Source of the DNA: Nemertoderma westbladi
Lineage: Eukaryota > Xenacoelomorpha > Nemertodermatida > Nemertodermatidae
NCBI GenBank assembly: GCA_032718475.1
Contig: JAUCBJ010004387.1
Coordinates: 1 to 28,441 of the forward strand
DNA length: 28,441 nt
Direction: 5' to 3'
The notes beneath the pieces are model-generated. The model was not told the origin of the DNA. It made no database searches and saw only the letters and a program-made list of their open reading frames with translations. The position numbers and the translations under genes were made by a program. Below are positions 1 through 9,440 of the stretch, one piece after another. Numbering within the stretch: the first letter of the stretch is position 1; each line of letters starts with the position of its first letter.

Positions 1-405
1 AATCAATACATAGGCCTGCTATAAGGTTTAAATGATCTGTGAAGGCTGTATGGACACGAAATTGAAGTAACTATAGTCGATCGTCCAATTGTTTTGTTTA
101 TTGCATTTGAGGGCTGGTGGTGGGACACATTCTTAAAATGATAGGCATTTCATAGTCTGATCCTGCAATCTTTCTTCTTAACCACGTCGTGTCGCTTGCA
201 GTTTAGCTAGTGAATCGCAAATTATTTTATTTTATTTACCCATAACAGCATAATGCGTTGCATAAGCCTACCGCTTATCATAGGCAACTCAATTGTTCAG
301 TGATGCAGTGTGTGACTTGCCTACTTTCTGCCTTGCACTATGCACATTGTGCTGTGCATGTGCATTGTACTGTACAGTGCTGTATTAACAGAATTAGACA
401 AACAT
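1..405. other. Flank with no recognised gene
   Basis: AT-rich DNA outside the 3' end of LINE copy A. About 326-385 is rich in TGCA/TGTGC words (low complexity). The short open frame at 258-521 runs into the LINE 3' end and has no recognisable domain. I see no gene here. Confidence 0.5.
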
Positions 406-449
406 TACTACTACTACTAGGATCGGCATGCTGCATTGCAGCTGCATTT

Positions 450-3400
450 TTAAGAATGCTGTGCCGGCTTGTCAACAAAATTGCACCGCCACAACTCCCT
501 ATCACCCATGACATTTGCTAGATCATCCGCATCTTTAAGGCCAGTGTCCTTTAAGATGCGTCTCAAGAAAGTCATGGGCTGTCCACCATGCTTATTCACT
601 CCATGAGGCTGCCAAAGTACAAGATTATGCACTGGCTGGTCCTCACGGCGAAAGCAATGTCCTGCAAAGCGGAGGCGATTTTGTTCTAGTGTCAAGCTTG
701 GGGGAACCAATGAGACACCTCCAATGTTATATAGTGCCTGGTTGGAGATGTGTGCATTGTACTTGACACAATGAACCCGGCGTAGCATTCTTGTGAATGT
801 GCCATCCAGAGATTTGGTGTCCTCAGCAGTTAGAGCCCAGCATGGACTCCCGTAGAGGAGTACTGGAACTACTGCTGCTCTAAATAATCGGACCTTAAGT
901 TTCCGATTAATTCTCGGTGACTTCCAAATCCTGGATAGCCTATTCAAGGCTGCCCTATGCCTTTCCCTTTCGTATTCGAAGGTCCTCACCTGACTTCCGG
1001 ATCCATGATCCCAGGTAACAGAAGTCGTCCACATGCTCAAGCATACCATCCTTTGAGCTTATGCTCATCCGATCAGAGACTTGCTGAGGACTTTCAAAGT
1101 TAACTGTCAGAATTTTGGTCTTTCTGGAGTTAATAAAAAGACCAACACTAGAAGCAGCATGTTCTAATGAGCTGAGGAGCCGTTGGGCTCCCTCTAATGA
1201 TTCTGAGAGTACTCCTAAGTCATCAGCAAAGTCTAGATCAGTTAGGTACTTGGCAGGATTTCCTCGACTTCTGGAGCCAGTAGGTGGAGTTATCATCACC
1301 CCATCATCATTATAATGATCTAAGGACATGCGTAGAACATAGTCAACCACAATAATGAACAAGAATGGTGCAAGTGTGTCTCCTTGGAGGACGCCCCATA
1401 ACACTTCAAATGGTTCTGTGTCACCATCAACAGTAGACACAAATGTTGTCGAACCATCGTATACTGATCTGATTGCTGCAATAATTTCATCAGGAATCCC
1501 ATATAATGAAAGTATGCTGAACATACGTGAGCGAGAGACTGAATCAAAGGCCTTGAAGAAGTCAACAAAGATAACAGCCAGATGCCTGTCTTTCTTTTTT
1601 GATAACTCTTCAATTATCCTTCTAAGTGCCAAAATGGGCTCCATGGTCCCACGACCTTTACGGAACCCATTCTGATTTCCACGGAGCAGTCTCTCAATGG
1701 GATCCCTGATGCGATTTAATAGAATCCTATTGTATAGCTTTGCAGCAATCGAGATCAATGAGATTCCCCGAAAAGAACCATAGAGTGTTAGGTTGCCCTT
1801 CTTGGGAACTGGCACCAACTTATTTGTTTTCATTTCTTGTGGGACTCTTGTTGTTCGGTACATGTCTACTATGATGGGATAGATGAGCTTTAAACACTCA
1901 GGTATTTTAAAGACCTCAGGGGGAACACCATCTACTCCACTGGCACGATTGGTCTTAATGCTCTTTGCAGCAGCCTTCACTTCTGCAAAGGAGATATCGC
2001 CAATGGGAATATCTGGGAGTACAGACTCAGACACTTTTACTTCTATAAAGTTATCAGGCAATACCCTGTCATTATTGAGGAGCTTTTCAAAGTGGGCTTT
2101 CCAACCATTGAGGCGATCGGCTGGTGATTCAGCCTTAACCTTGGTGGTTGGTTGGCTTTTCCGCCCAGTAAGCAGATTGATCGATTTCCATGCCTGGGAT
2201 GATTGCCTGCTGTCGTCAGCATCATTGATGGCATCAACCTGTTGGTTTATTAGCTCCTGTAGATTAGCAGAGTACTGCCTGTTCAGGGACCTAGATGCAG
2301 CCTTAACTGCATTCTTGGCCGCTGTAGTCTGTTTGAGTCGGGACTCTTTCTGCGCCTTATGAAGGTCATTTCGGCACTTCTGAATTTTGTTGTCAGTCCA
2401 GGGGGCCCTTTTCTTGTTTCGAGGGTATACAGGAACTGTTTCTGCAGCTGCTAACTTAACTGCTTCTGTAAAGGCAGTATAGCCCTCACAGTGATCTGCC
2501 GCCTCAGAGGCAAGAGCCTCATACCTGTTGCTCAGCTGTAGTGTGAAGCTGGATCTCACACTTGGCTGTTGCAACAGAGAGGACCAGTCATGCCGCGGCA
2601 AGGCAGATTTCGTTGTTCTGCTAGCACGCAGACTAAGTCTTACCTTGGCCACAATAAGGCGGTGATCACTGGAGAAGGGTCGAAGTGTAAATGCATTACA
2701 GTCTTGTATAGAGCTCCTGTATTTCCTACGAAACAGAATATGGTCTATCTGGGACTTGTGACCACTGGGTCCACTATGAGTCCATAGCTTTCCAGTTCGC
2801 TTCTTGAACTGGGTTCCAGCCGAAAACAATCCATTTCCAGAGATAAAATCCTGAAGATGGACAGAATTTCGGTTAACACTATTGCTATATACCCAGGGCG
2901 ATGTAGGTGATTGATGCAGACTTGCATTAAAGTCTCCCAGGAATGTTAAGAATGCATGCTGATCCACTCCATCAGTAGCTGCTTGTAGATTGTGGTAGAA
3001 ATTTTCCACCTCCTCTACAGGGGCAACACTAGTTGGAGAGTAGCACACAATCAGAACCACCTTAGGAAACTTCCTAGCCAGTCTTCCAGAACATGAGAAG
3101 TGGCAATGGATGATGCGGTTAGAGATTTGGTCTATTTTGTCCAATGCTGCATGTGCAGTTGGATTCATCAATAGACCAATTCCACCATTGCCACTATCAT
3201 CTGCTGACGCGAGGGCGAGTCGCCAACCGCCCCCCATGTCCTTAATCAGAACCTCATCAGTCTGTCCAGTCTGCATTCGGTGCTCTTGAACACCCACTGC
3301 GCTAAGAGAAAGCTTATCTGCCAAGGCAGTCAGCTCACCTTGTCGCATTGGGGACCCGAGTGTTAGGGTGTTGACTGAGGCTAGTCTTGTGACTTGCCTC

Positions 3401-3747
3401 AGATTCACCAATGGCTTTGTTGGTCGGGGTGGAACATGAGAGTAGCCTCCAACTCCAGAATCCCTCTCCCCATCACAATCTGGCCTTCCTGGTGACCCAG
3501 GGTTTGGGCCAGAAAGGTCATCAGGAAAGGGACTCAAAGAATTGTTGGCTGCTCTCTCTCCAGTAGGGGATGAGACAGGCAGCCGGTCAGGAGTTAACTG
3601 ACGTCTGTGAGGCCGATTGTGTCCGGTAATTCCACTGGCCTCTAGTGGCCGGACCTCCGCATTGCTAATGTAATCCATAGTGGGGGTTGGGGGGTGCTTT
3701 TTTGCCGAGTCAGCTCTCGGGGCAAATACCACACCCTGGTTTGCCAT
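450..3747 (-). pseudogene. LINE endonuclease/reverse transcriptase ORF, single frameshift
   Basis: This polyprotein nicks target DNA and reverse-transcribes the LINE RNA. The open frame continues upstream only to a TTG at 3768; the first in-frame ATG is at 3747. Counting from the TTG: a Pro-rich N-terminus (about 1-120); an APE-like endonuclease (about 125-380) with QEHR (Glu162), GDFNA (Asp279, Asn281), IDH (Asp342) and SDH (367-369); a linker; a reverse transcriptase (about 600-930) with FVDFFKAFD (Asp736, Asp742), LQGDTLAP and FADD (847-850). A one-base insertion at about 956 gives a TAG at 955-957, and the C-terminal 168 residues or so continue in another frame down to 450. Copies B and C lack this base and read straight through, so the frameshift is private to copy A. 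Otherwise the frame is clean, suggesting recent insertion. Confidence 0.88.
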
Positions 3748-4190
3748 TCCACAGGGTGGGTGTCGCAATGGAGTCAGATATGAGGCCCATCACCCATAAC
3801 CACTCTGGCGCACATACCCACCATTGGCTGTTGCAGCTCATCTGCTGGGTCATGCCCTGTACCCTTGCTGCCAGGTGCAGGTCGCAGTGAAGTGCTCTCA
3901 GAGTGGACATGAGAACACTCTACTCCTGACCAGCCATTGGTAGATCACCATCTGCCTGGTCAGGCCATATACCCCTGCATCCAAGTATATGGGTCCTTAA
4001 TCCAGGACCAAGGGCGTCCTTATCCCAGAACGAAGGGGGTCCTAGTTACAGGACCAGATTTGCCCTAGTAAGAGGGTCTATGCAGCTACAGGTGGCACCT
4101 CCTTTATGCTGCATGGAGGTGGCAAGTTTTCTTGATCAATGACCTAGAATACCTGACCTGACCAATACAGGCCTCCCAGAGTTTCCTTTT
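3748..4190 (-). other. LINE copy A 5' leader
   Basis: Sequence upstream of the first ATG, of higher GC than the flanks. A short open frame at 3710-3910 (minus, overlapping the ORF start) could be a remnant of an upstream ORF or only leader sequence. No nucleic-acid chaperone motif (CCHC) is visible. The LINE 5' end is placed around 4190, where the composition changes to T-rich; it could lie as far as about 4270. Confidence 0.45.
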
Positions 4191-4279
4191 ATCTTTTTTT
4201 TCCTTTATTTTAGGGCGTTTTCTTTTTTTCCTTTTTTTTGTCCATTTTCACACATTTTTTTCCTCTTTTTTTGGTTTAG

Positions 4280-4449
4280 AAGATCAACTTCAGCTTGATG
4301 ATGATGATAGTGACAAGGTTATAACTGAGATTGACGGGCATAATAATGCCGATTTTTATTTTGAGTATGTTTATTTTGACAAAAATCACAAGCTAAGCTA
4401 CGATAAAAATGTAGCAGTTGAGGGAACTGTAAATATATTTATTTACTGA
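4280..4449 (+). CDS. Possible terminal coding exon of an unrecognised gene
   Basis: A long pyrimidine tract (about 4190-4277) ends in GGTTTAG, a good 3' splice site, and is followed by 55 codons ending in TGA at 4447-4449. The predicted peptide starts with an acidic stretch (four Asp in a row), then has mixed aromatic and charged residues (FYFEYVYFDKN, VEGTVNIF), and looks like protein rather than noise. The first codon would be split across the splice junction. An AATAAA-like signal lies near 4602. If real, earlier exons lie left of the window and LINE copy A sits in the last intron. I do not recognise the family. It could be a chance open stretch or a decayed exon. Confidence 0.35.
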
Positions 4450-4471
4450 GGGGGGGGGGGGGGGGGGGGGG
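4450..4471. repeat. Poly-G tract, 22 bases
   Basis: An uninterrupted run of 22 G directly after the putative TGA stop. Similar long C runs lie near 8515-8531, 17502-17516 and 18533-18550. Such tracts are slippage-prone, so their exact length in the assembly may be unreliable. Confidence 0.95.
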
Positions 4472-4487
4472 CATATTATTGGAAGCA

Positions 4488-4531
4488 GGACAATTTGGTC
4501 CCGGACAATTCGGTCCGGACAATTCGGTCCC
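4488..4531. repeat. Three tandem copies of a 14-15 bp semi-palindrome
   Basis: The unit GGACAATTCGGTCC occurs three times in a row (4488-4502, 4503-4516, 4517-4531), the first with one substitution. Each unit has inverted GGAC/GTCC ends and could form a small hairpin or be a dimeric binding site. No gene is adjacent except the possible small exon. Confidence 0.85.
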
Positions 4532-4791
4532 ATCTATTAATAGATATTATTATATGGCAGTATGGTAGCTAGTTTTTATTTTTTACTATCTAGTATTTTT
4601 TTGAAAATAAAACAAATTTTACTTTTTTTTTATATAACATTATTAGTTATGGTAGCTATTATGGTGTTTTTATGGAGCTTGTGAATTATTTACTAGCTAG
4701 TAATAGTATGTATTTAAAATGTGTAAAACTGATGTTTTTTATATATTGCGTATGTAGGCCTATACTGTATGTGTTGTTGGTTGGTTAAGGC

Positions 4792-4935
4792 CGGGTTGCA
4801 CACGTTGACTTAAGTTAAGTGTCTATTTTTTACTTAAGTTGCAACTTAGTTAAGTAGGCACTTAGACTTAAGTAAAATTGCGTTGCTCATTCTAAAGTTA
4901 AGTTTTCTTAACTAAGTAGGTACTTAAGTTAAAAA
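4792..4935 (+). repeat. Harbinger-like terminal/subterminal repeat
   Basis: After TAA the sequence reads GGCCGGGTTGCACACG, then many copies of the word ACTTAAGTTAAG in both orientations, and ATTGCGTTGC. A TWA target site plus a G-rich TIR followed by AAGTTAAG-type subterminal repeats is the usual end structure of PIF/Harbinger transposons. The same words (ATTGCGTTGC, TTTTCTTAACT, AGTAGNTACTTAA) occur inverted at about 10621-10740, just upstream of the Harbinger transposase. It may be the left end of a roughly 6-kb Harbinger element or a separate MITE. Confidence 0.5.
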
Positions 4936-5975
4936 ATCAGAACGGTACTAGTTCGCCATGTCGACACCCCCATGCAATTGCTTTCCACTGGCTATAAAGT
5001 GTCTTTGATTTTTAAATATTTCGTTCTAGAATATAGACTACATTCATCCAATATAATTTTTTATGGTAGCTACTATTTTTCAAAATACTACCTAGCTATT
5101 AAAAAAATAATTATATATAATATATTTACGTTACATATTTTTACTTATTCTAGAATATTTTGACTTTCCAAGTAAAGTGTTGTATTCCAAATAAAATTAC
5201 AAGACAATATAATTAAAAAAAAAATTTACTAGCTAACAAAAACTAGCTATCTGAATTACTCAGAATAACCACAGTAGTGTTGCAACGCTGGAAAGAGCCA
5301 GGCTAACAGTGCAAGGAATTGCTTAACGTTGCATAGCAACATAACACAATAACAATGATTATATAAAAACGAGAGAAAGCCGCCCCAATATTAGATTATT
5401 ACAACAACATATCCATTGGGTAAGAAAGTGGAGGAGAGCCAGCCCGTCTCTTAATTTTTTACTTTATATTACGCGATCAATTTTCACTCATCTCATCTCG
5501 TCATGAACCCAACATGTATGTAACCTTTTGTTAAATTTGTTGGCTATGCGTTTGCGGTTGTTTGGGCGGAGTGTGGTAGGCCTACACTTTTCACACTTAA
5601 ATATTCTGGTTGTGAAATGTTACAGGGCATAGCTATCTGAGATATTTCATTTATATTTTATTATGAGAGGAAGAAGAACCTACAACGTTATTTACTATAT
5701 ATGTAACAAAATAATTGTTTTCGGGTTTAACTGGAAGCCTCCCCAAAGAGTTGATATACGATTATATTTAAAATTTTTTCCATGGTCATGGTCATTCACC
5801 CGTCTTTAGTTAGAAATTTGTTTGCATGAAAGACAGTTTAGTTTAGTTTTTACTGATTTATTATCTCTTATCTGACTGGGGTAATAATAAAGGATAGGAT
5901 AAATGGAAGCAACGTGTGACAGTAACAAATATTTCCCCGTCACCCTAGCATGTCTTAAGTATACGATATCTCAAA
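4936..5975. other. AT-rich region with no gene seen
   Basis: No coding potential recognised. Words such as CTAGCTA and TAGCTAG recur here and at 4560-4700, about 11770-11910 and 15440-15460, suggesting a shared low-complexity or MITE-derived component. A TATAAAA sequence near 5362 has no supported gene downstream. Confidence 0.4.
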
Positions 5976-6024
5976 GGGGGAAGTTTGGATTCACTGCATA
6001 AATGCAGTTCACCAAACTTCCCCC
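5976..6024. repeat. Strong hairpin, 13-bp perfect outer stem
   Basis: GGGGGAAGTTTGG (5976-5988) is the exact reverse complement of CCAAACTTCCCCC (6012-6024). Inside it, ACTGCA and TGCAGT form a second 6-bp stem around TAAA, leaving a small internal loop. Partial copies of the right arm follow (CTTCCCACTTCCCTC, with ACACTGT repeated to about 6067). It could be a MITE end, a small-RNA precursor or a cruciform site; nothing distinguishes these. Confidence 0.8.
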
Positions 6025-6814
6025 GAATGCACACTGTAACTTCCCACTTCCCTCAAATATACACTGTTGAATTAATTTTAAGCGATATAAAAAGTACAAA
6101 ATTGTGCGAGTTGTTAATTGTGTGGTCCATTTGTTATTTGATCTTTATTTATTATTTAAAGTGCAATTAATATCACACTGGTTATTAGAATATTATACTA
6201 TACAACCTTATGTTTTATTAATTTACCCAATCGAAGTCTCATAAGGGCCGGTTATTTGTACGCATATCCCCTAATGCGCTCAGTAAGGTTCAAACAACAT
6301 ATCAATATGAAAATAAAGTATCTGCAAAGAATAGAACCCAATAATATATAACTTGACCTTATTAAAAAATTTGCACTTTTGCACACTAGTGCACTTTAGC
6401 AGATCGTAATGGTGGCTCTTATCTAACAAACTTATGTTTATCCTCTACCGATCTACGATGGTGTATGATCAAGTGTCAGTCGCTAAAAGTGTCAAAAATC
6501 CAATTTAATAAATCTCGATTTGCGATTTTGGACCATATTCATGGACATTTTAAGTCACTTTATAGATATAAAAAATTAAACAAATGTTACGATTATAGTT
6601 AGAAATCATTCAAAACTACATTTTAATCCAAAAAATAACATTCTGCAATGAATAGAACTGGAAATAATAGTGTTTGAAATATCGAAAAAATGTTCACTAT
6701 TTAAGTGCATTTTACACTAAGTGCACATAAGTCTTTTCCCAAGTTTTATCCTATTTCACACACTACAATCTATCCTCTATCCAATGAAAAAAGTTTCAGA
6801 TTAAACGGCCAGGT

Positions 6815-7009
6815 AGAACCGAAGTTATTGATTTTTAAAAATAGTCACTCGAAAATTTCAAATTCTCTTGGTCAGATAGTCTAGTGGTTATCAATCACGT
6901 TAATGAAACCTACGTTCGCGGGTTTGAAATCCAATATTGACCATTCTTAATTTTTTGCAAAAAAAAAATATTTTTATTTTTTCACTAAAATCGCTCTAAC
7001 TTCGGTTCT
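6815..7009. repeat. 13-bp inverted repeat framing a tRNA-like sequence
   Basis: AGAACCGAAGTTA (6815-6827) is exactly complementary to TAACTTCGGTTCT (6997-7009), and similarity continues weakly inward (ATTTTT/AAAAT). The roughly 170-base interior contains the tRNA-like sequence at 6870-6942. This could be a small non-autonomous element with a tRNA-derived core. Confidence 0.6.
6870..6942 (+). pseudogene. Degenerate tRNA-like sequence or tRNA-derived SINE head
   Basis: The length is 73 bases. The 5' GGTCAG pairs with the 3' TTGACC (five Watson-Crick pairs and one wobble), forming an acceptor stem. TAGTCTAGTGGTTA matches the pol III A box very well, and GGGTTTGAAATCC resembles a B box and T loop with changes. 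The T stem keeps only about two good pairs and no clean anticodon stem forms, so a functional tRNA is unlikely. It is a tRNA pseudogene or the head of a tRNA-derived SINE. Confidence 0.45.
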
Positions 7010-8300
7010 GGTGGTCCAAATTCGATAAAATTGGTATATTCTTTGCCGTAATTTTTTTCTTAATCTTTTGAGAAGGGGTTATTATTGGCCCCAAAAAAAT
7101 TAAAATAAAGGGCCAAAATAACGCGATATTTTTCGACCCTTAAAATTCGTAATTTTAATTATATATGTTAAGATAAAAGATAGCGGAGTTAATTTGATAC
7201 CTTTTACAGGTACTTTTGGCGCAATACGCTAAACTATAATGGTGTAGCGATTTGTTAAAAAAAAATTTTCGTCCCTTTTTATAAATATTATATTTCACAC
7301 GATCGTCTGCCGCTCCAGTTTTATAATACCTCCGGCGCTGTAATTAACGCTGTTAGATAGATAATTTAACGCACTATAAGTCTGTGTAAAGAAATCTCCG
7401 TAAGTTAAGTAGTTTTCGAGCTAGACGATTTCCCGCAAAGCGAGTTTGAAGCGCGAAATTATAATTTTGGCCCTCATTTTTTTAATATCATCCTTGGAGC
7501 AAAACCGATAGCATATTTGAATTCCCCGTATCGATATTGACCGCATAGAATGTACCTTAACCAACTAAAGTTAAAAATAAAAAAATATTCGATAAAAACT
7601 ACTTTACAAATTCTGGCCCTTTTTGGCCCCTATTGCCGACATATTTTTTGTACCCCCATTCGATAGGAACGTAGCCCCAATGGTCTTCTACGAGTTTCAT
7701 AAAATAATTAGTGGATTCCTACCCGCGTTGTCGAATTAAACATTTCGGAAATAAGTGTTCCAAAAAAGACGGACAAAAACGTACAAATTTACGGCCCCTT
7801 TTTCCACCCGAAATTTTAATAAATATCTTACCCCCATTCGATACGAAGGTAGTACCACTCTTCCCCTTTCCAACCGCGTTACTTTCGTCCCCGTACGATT
7901 AATATTAGCCGAGTTATAGCGGATCCTGCAAAGTCATTTTGTCCGTTTTTTCAACTTTGACGGACAATTTCGGGAAAAAGGCGTGGTAATCTTTTTTGAA
8001 ATAAAAAACGAATTCACCAATTAATCCCTTCTATCGTATCCCGGCGTCGGCTAAGCAATAACCTAGGGTTTTTTCGAGCCACTGTAGAGCGCCTTTCAAA
8101 ATTTTTTTAAAAAAGTCGAAAAAATGACGGTTTTTTGTCCGCCGTGTCCGTCGAAGGGATAGATTTGCTAATGTTAGAGTTGCTAATATCTTAGAATTCC
8201 GAGCCGCTCCCCTGGTGCGAAAATAAAAAAAATTGGTCAGTTCCTTCATCGAAAAGTCCCCCAGAATCCAAAGTTAACCTATATAGTTAGCGATGGCCTG
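7010..8300. repeat. Loosely repetitive AT-rich block with recurring words
   Basis: There is no coding sequence here; short open frames at 7711-7902 and 8031-8249 have no domain. A block reading TACCCCCATTCGATA..GAA..GTAG occurs at 7651-7679 and again at about 7829-7857, 178 bases apart. Words such as GGCCCCTTTT, AGCGGAGTTA / CGAGTTATAGCGG, CGATATTGACCGC and ACAAATTTACGG recur with variation. It looks like an old degenerate tandem array or an element family I cannot name. Confidence 0.4.
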
Positions 8301-8310
8301 CAGCTTTAGG

Positions 8311-8351
8311 AGCGGCCGCGGTATTCACCTCCCTCATAGCGGCCGCGGCGG
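8311..8351. repeat. GC-rich direct repeat with two NotI-type octamers
   Basis: AGCGGCCGCGG occurs at 8311 and again at 8338, each containing the palindrome GCGGCCGC, in otherwise AT-rich DNA about 200 bases upstream of the SANT ORF. It could be a promoter element of the Harbinger SANT gene or a compositional island. No function is shown. Confidence 0.6.
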
Positions 8352-8545
8352 TGTTGCGTCAAATGGAGAAATATTTATCCCACCGAGGAATTAATAATGA
8401 CATTATGTAGTTAGTTGCTTTAGTTACACAAGAACCCAGTTCTCTGGAATCTCTGTGCTTTAAAGTATTATTTGAATGCACCATCTATCATACAACAAAC
8501 ATTTTTAGCAAGCCCTCCCCCCCCCCCCCCCTTAATTTTTTGAAA

Positions 8546-9148
8546 ATGGCCCCTGCAGCGAAAGAAGCTAAAACTAGGGAAGCTAATTGGACTGACGAGG
8601 ATTGCTGCACTCTGGTCGAGTTGTTTGAACCTCACCATACTCATCTCATTGCCAGTTTCGACAAATCTAGAGGAATAAATGCAGATTCAAAATCTAAGAA
8701 GTGGGAAGCTATCTTGGAGTCATACTTAAGGTCAAATCCCGATGTAAAACAGAGTCTCGATGGGCTCGAGAAGAAGCTAAACAATCTGAAAGATTCCATG
8801 AAAGTTTACGCATGCGCAGCAAAATACCATGAGACTGGCGGCGGACCAGAGCCTAAAATTCCGAAAGTTTTCATCCTGAAACTGTACGATATTGTTCATG
8901 GGTCCAAAGGGCAAATCCTGAAAGGAATACAGTCGGGTGCAGAAAGTGGCGCATCGGTTGCAGCTATCCCGGTCCAGTCTAGTCAGGGTAATGACCAACC
9001 AGACCATGAAGAGGACGGCCAGATCCTGATGGACTTGGGCCAGAGCCTGAAGTCGCCAGGGGGCTACTTTAAACAGGCTTCCACTCCTCGAAACCCAGAC
9101 TACTCTTCTCATCCGCAAAAAAAATGGTCCCGCTCTCAGGACCATTGA
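8546..9148 (+). CDS. Harbinger accessory Myb/SANT-like DNA-binding protein (likely frameshifted near its C-terminus)
   Basis: The open frame continues back only to a TTG at 8540; the first ATG is at 8546, giving about 200 residues. The N-terminal part is a Myb/SANT-like trihelix domain: NWTDEDCCTLVELF with its Trp, a K..WEAI helix, LEKKLNNLKD, and the KYHETGGGP block characteristic of proteins encoded next to Harbinger transposases. In PIF/Harbinger elements this partner binds the transposon ends and helps nuclear import of the transposase. It is convergent with the transposase at 9441-10541, the usual two-gene Harbinger arrangement. An A8 tract at 9117-9124 lies where the frame seems to break: a different frame opens there and runs to 9375. 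Confidence 0.75.
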   Translation: MAPAAKEAKTREANWTDEDCCTLVELFEPHHTHLIASFDKSRGINADSKSKKWEAILESYLRSNPDVKQSLDGLEKKLNNLKDSMKVYACAAKYHETGGGPEPKIPKVFILKLYDIVHGSKGQILKGIQSGAESGASVAAIPVQSSQGNDQPDHEEDGQILMDLGQSLKSPGGYFKQASTPRNPDYSSHPQKKWSRSQDH

Positions 9149-9375
9149 TTTCACCATTGGAGGCGCAGAACCTGCTGATCACGGAGAATCGCCAGTTGAT
9201 CCGAATAAACCGCTATCTTATCTATCTGAAGACAATTAAGACAAAAGCAGAAGTTTCGGCTCTTACTGGTCTGCTGCCTCCCCCGGCTCCTAATGTCATG
9301 GTGGATGCAGCTGCGGATATTTTGTTTCTGGAGACTATTTGTGAATATGAAAACAGTGCAAATAATATACAGTAG
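9124..9375 (+). pseudogene. Probable C-terminal part of the Harbinger SANT-like protein, shifted frame
   Basis: From the A8 tract a second frame encodes about 83 residues with a heptad-like leucine/isoleucine helix (LLITENRQLIRINRYLIYLK), as expected for the C-terminal coiled coil of Myb/SANT-like partner proteins. The preceding ORF ends 25 bases into this one. A one-base length change in the A tract would join the two. The ATG at 9124 could also act as an independent start, but nothing supports that. An assembly or sequencing error in the homopolymer is possible. Confidence 0.5.
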
Positions 9376-9440
9376 TACTGTATAATATGAATGTTTAATA
9401 TTGTGCAATTCATCATATTCATTATGTAATCTACAGTAGT

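Larger units (their letters stand above)
406..4190 (-). mobile_element. LINE copy A, APE-type non-LTR retrotransposon, nearly full length
   Basis: On the minus strand this holds a leader (about 4190-3748), one long endonuclease/reverse transcriptase frame (3747-450) and a short 3' end. The 3' end finishes in a TAG trinucleotide tail, seen on the plus strand as CTA/TAC units at 406-420, not in poly-A. The same 3' end recurs near 17333, 21289 and 24167, which fixes that boundary. The 5' boundary is uncertain because the sequence runs into T-rich DNA near 4190-4275. The C-terminal part resembles metazoan proteins annotated as transposon-derived F52C9.6 or craniofacial development protein 2-like. 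The microsatellite tail and this similarity suggest an RTE- or I-related clade, but I cannot assign the clade from sequence alone. No target-site duplication was identified. Confidence 0.9.

Noticed and set aside
258-521. 87-residue open frame
   Set aside because: Cys-rich low-complexity reading through TGCA/TGTGC words and the LINE 3' end; no domain.
1115-2362. Plus-strand open frames over LINE copy A
   Set aside because: Antisense shadows of the reverse transcriptase frame; the same shadows recur in copies B and C.
6870-6942. Functional tRNA gene
   Set aside because: The T stem and anticodon stem do not form properly; recorded as a degenerate tRNA-like sequence only.
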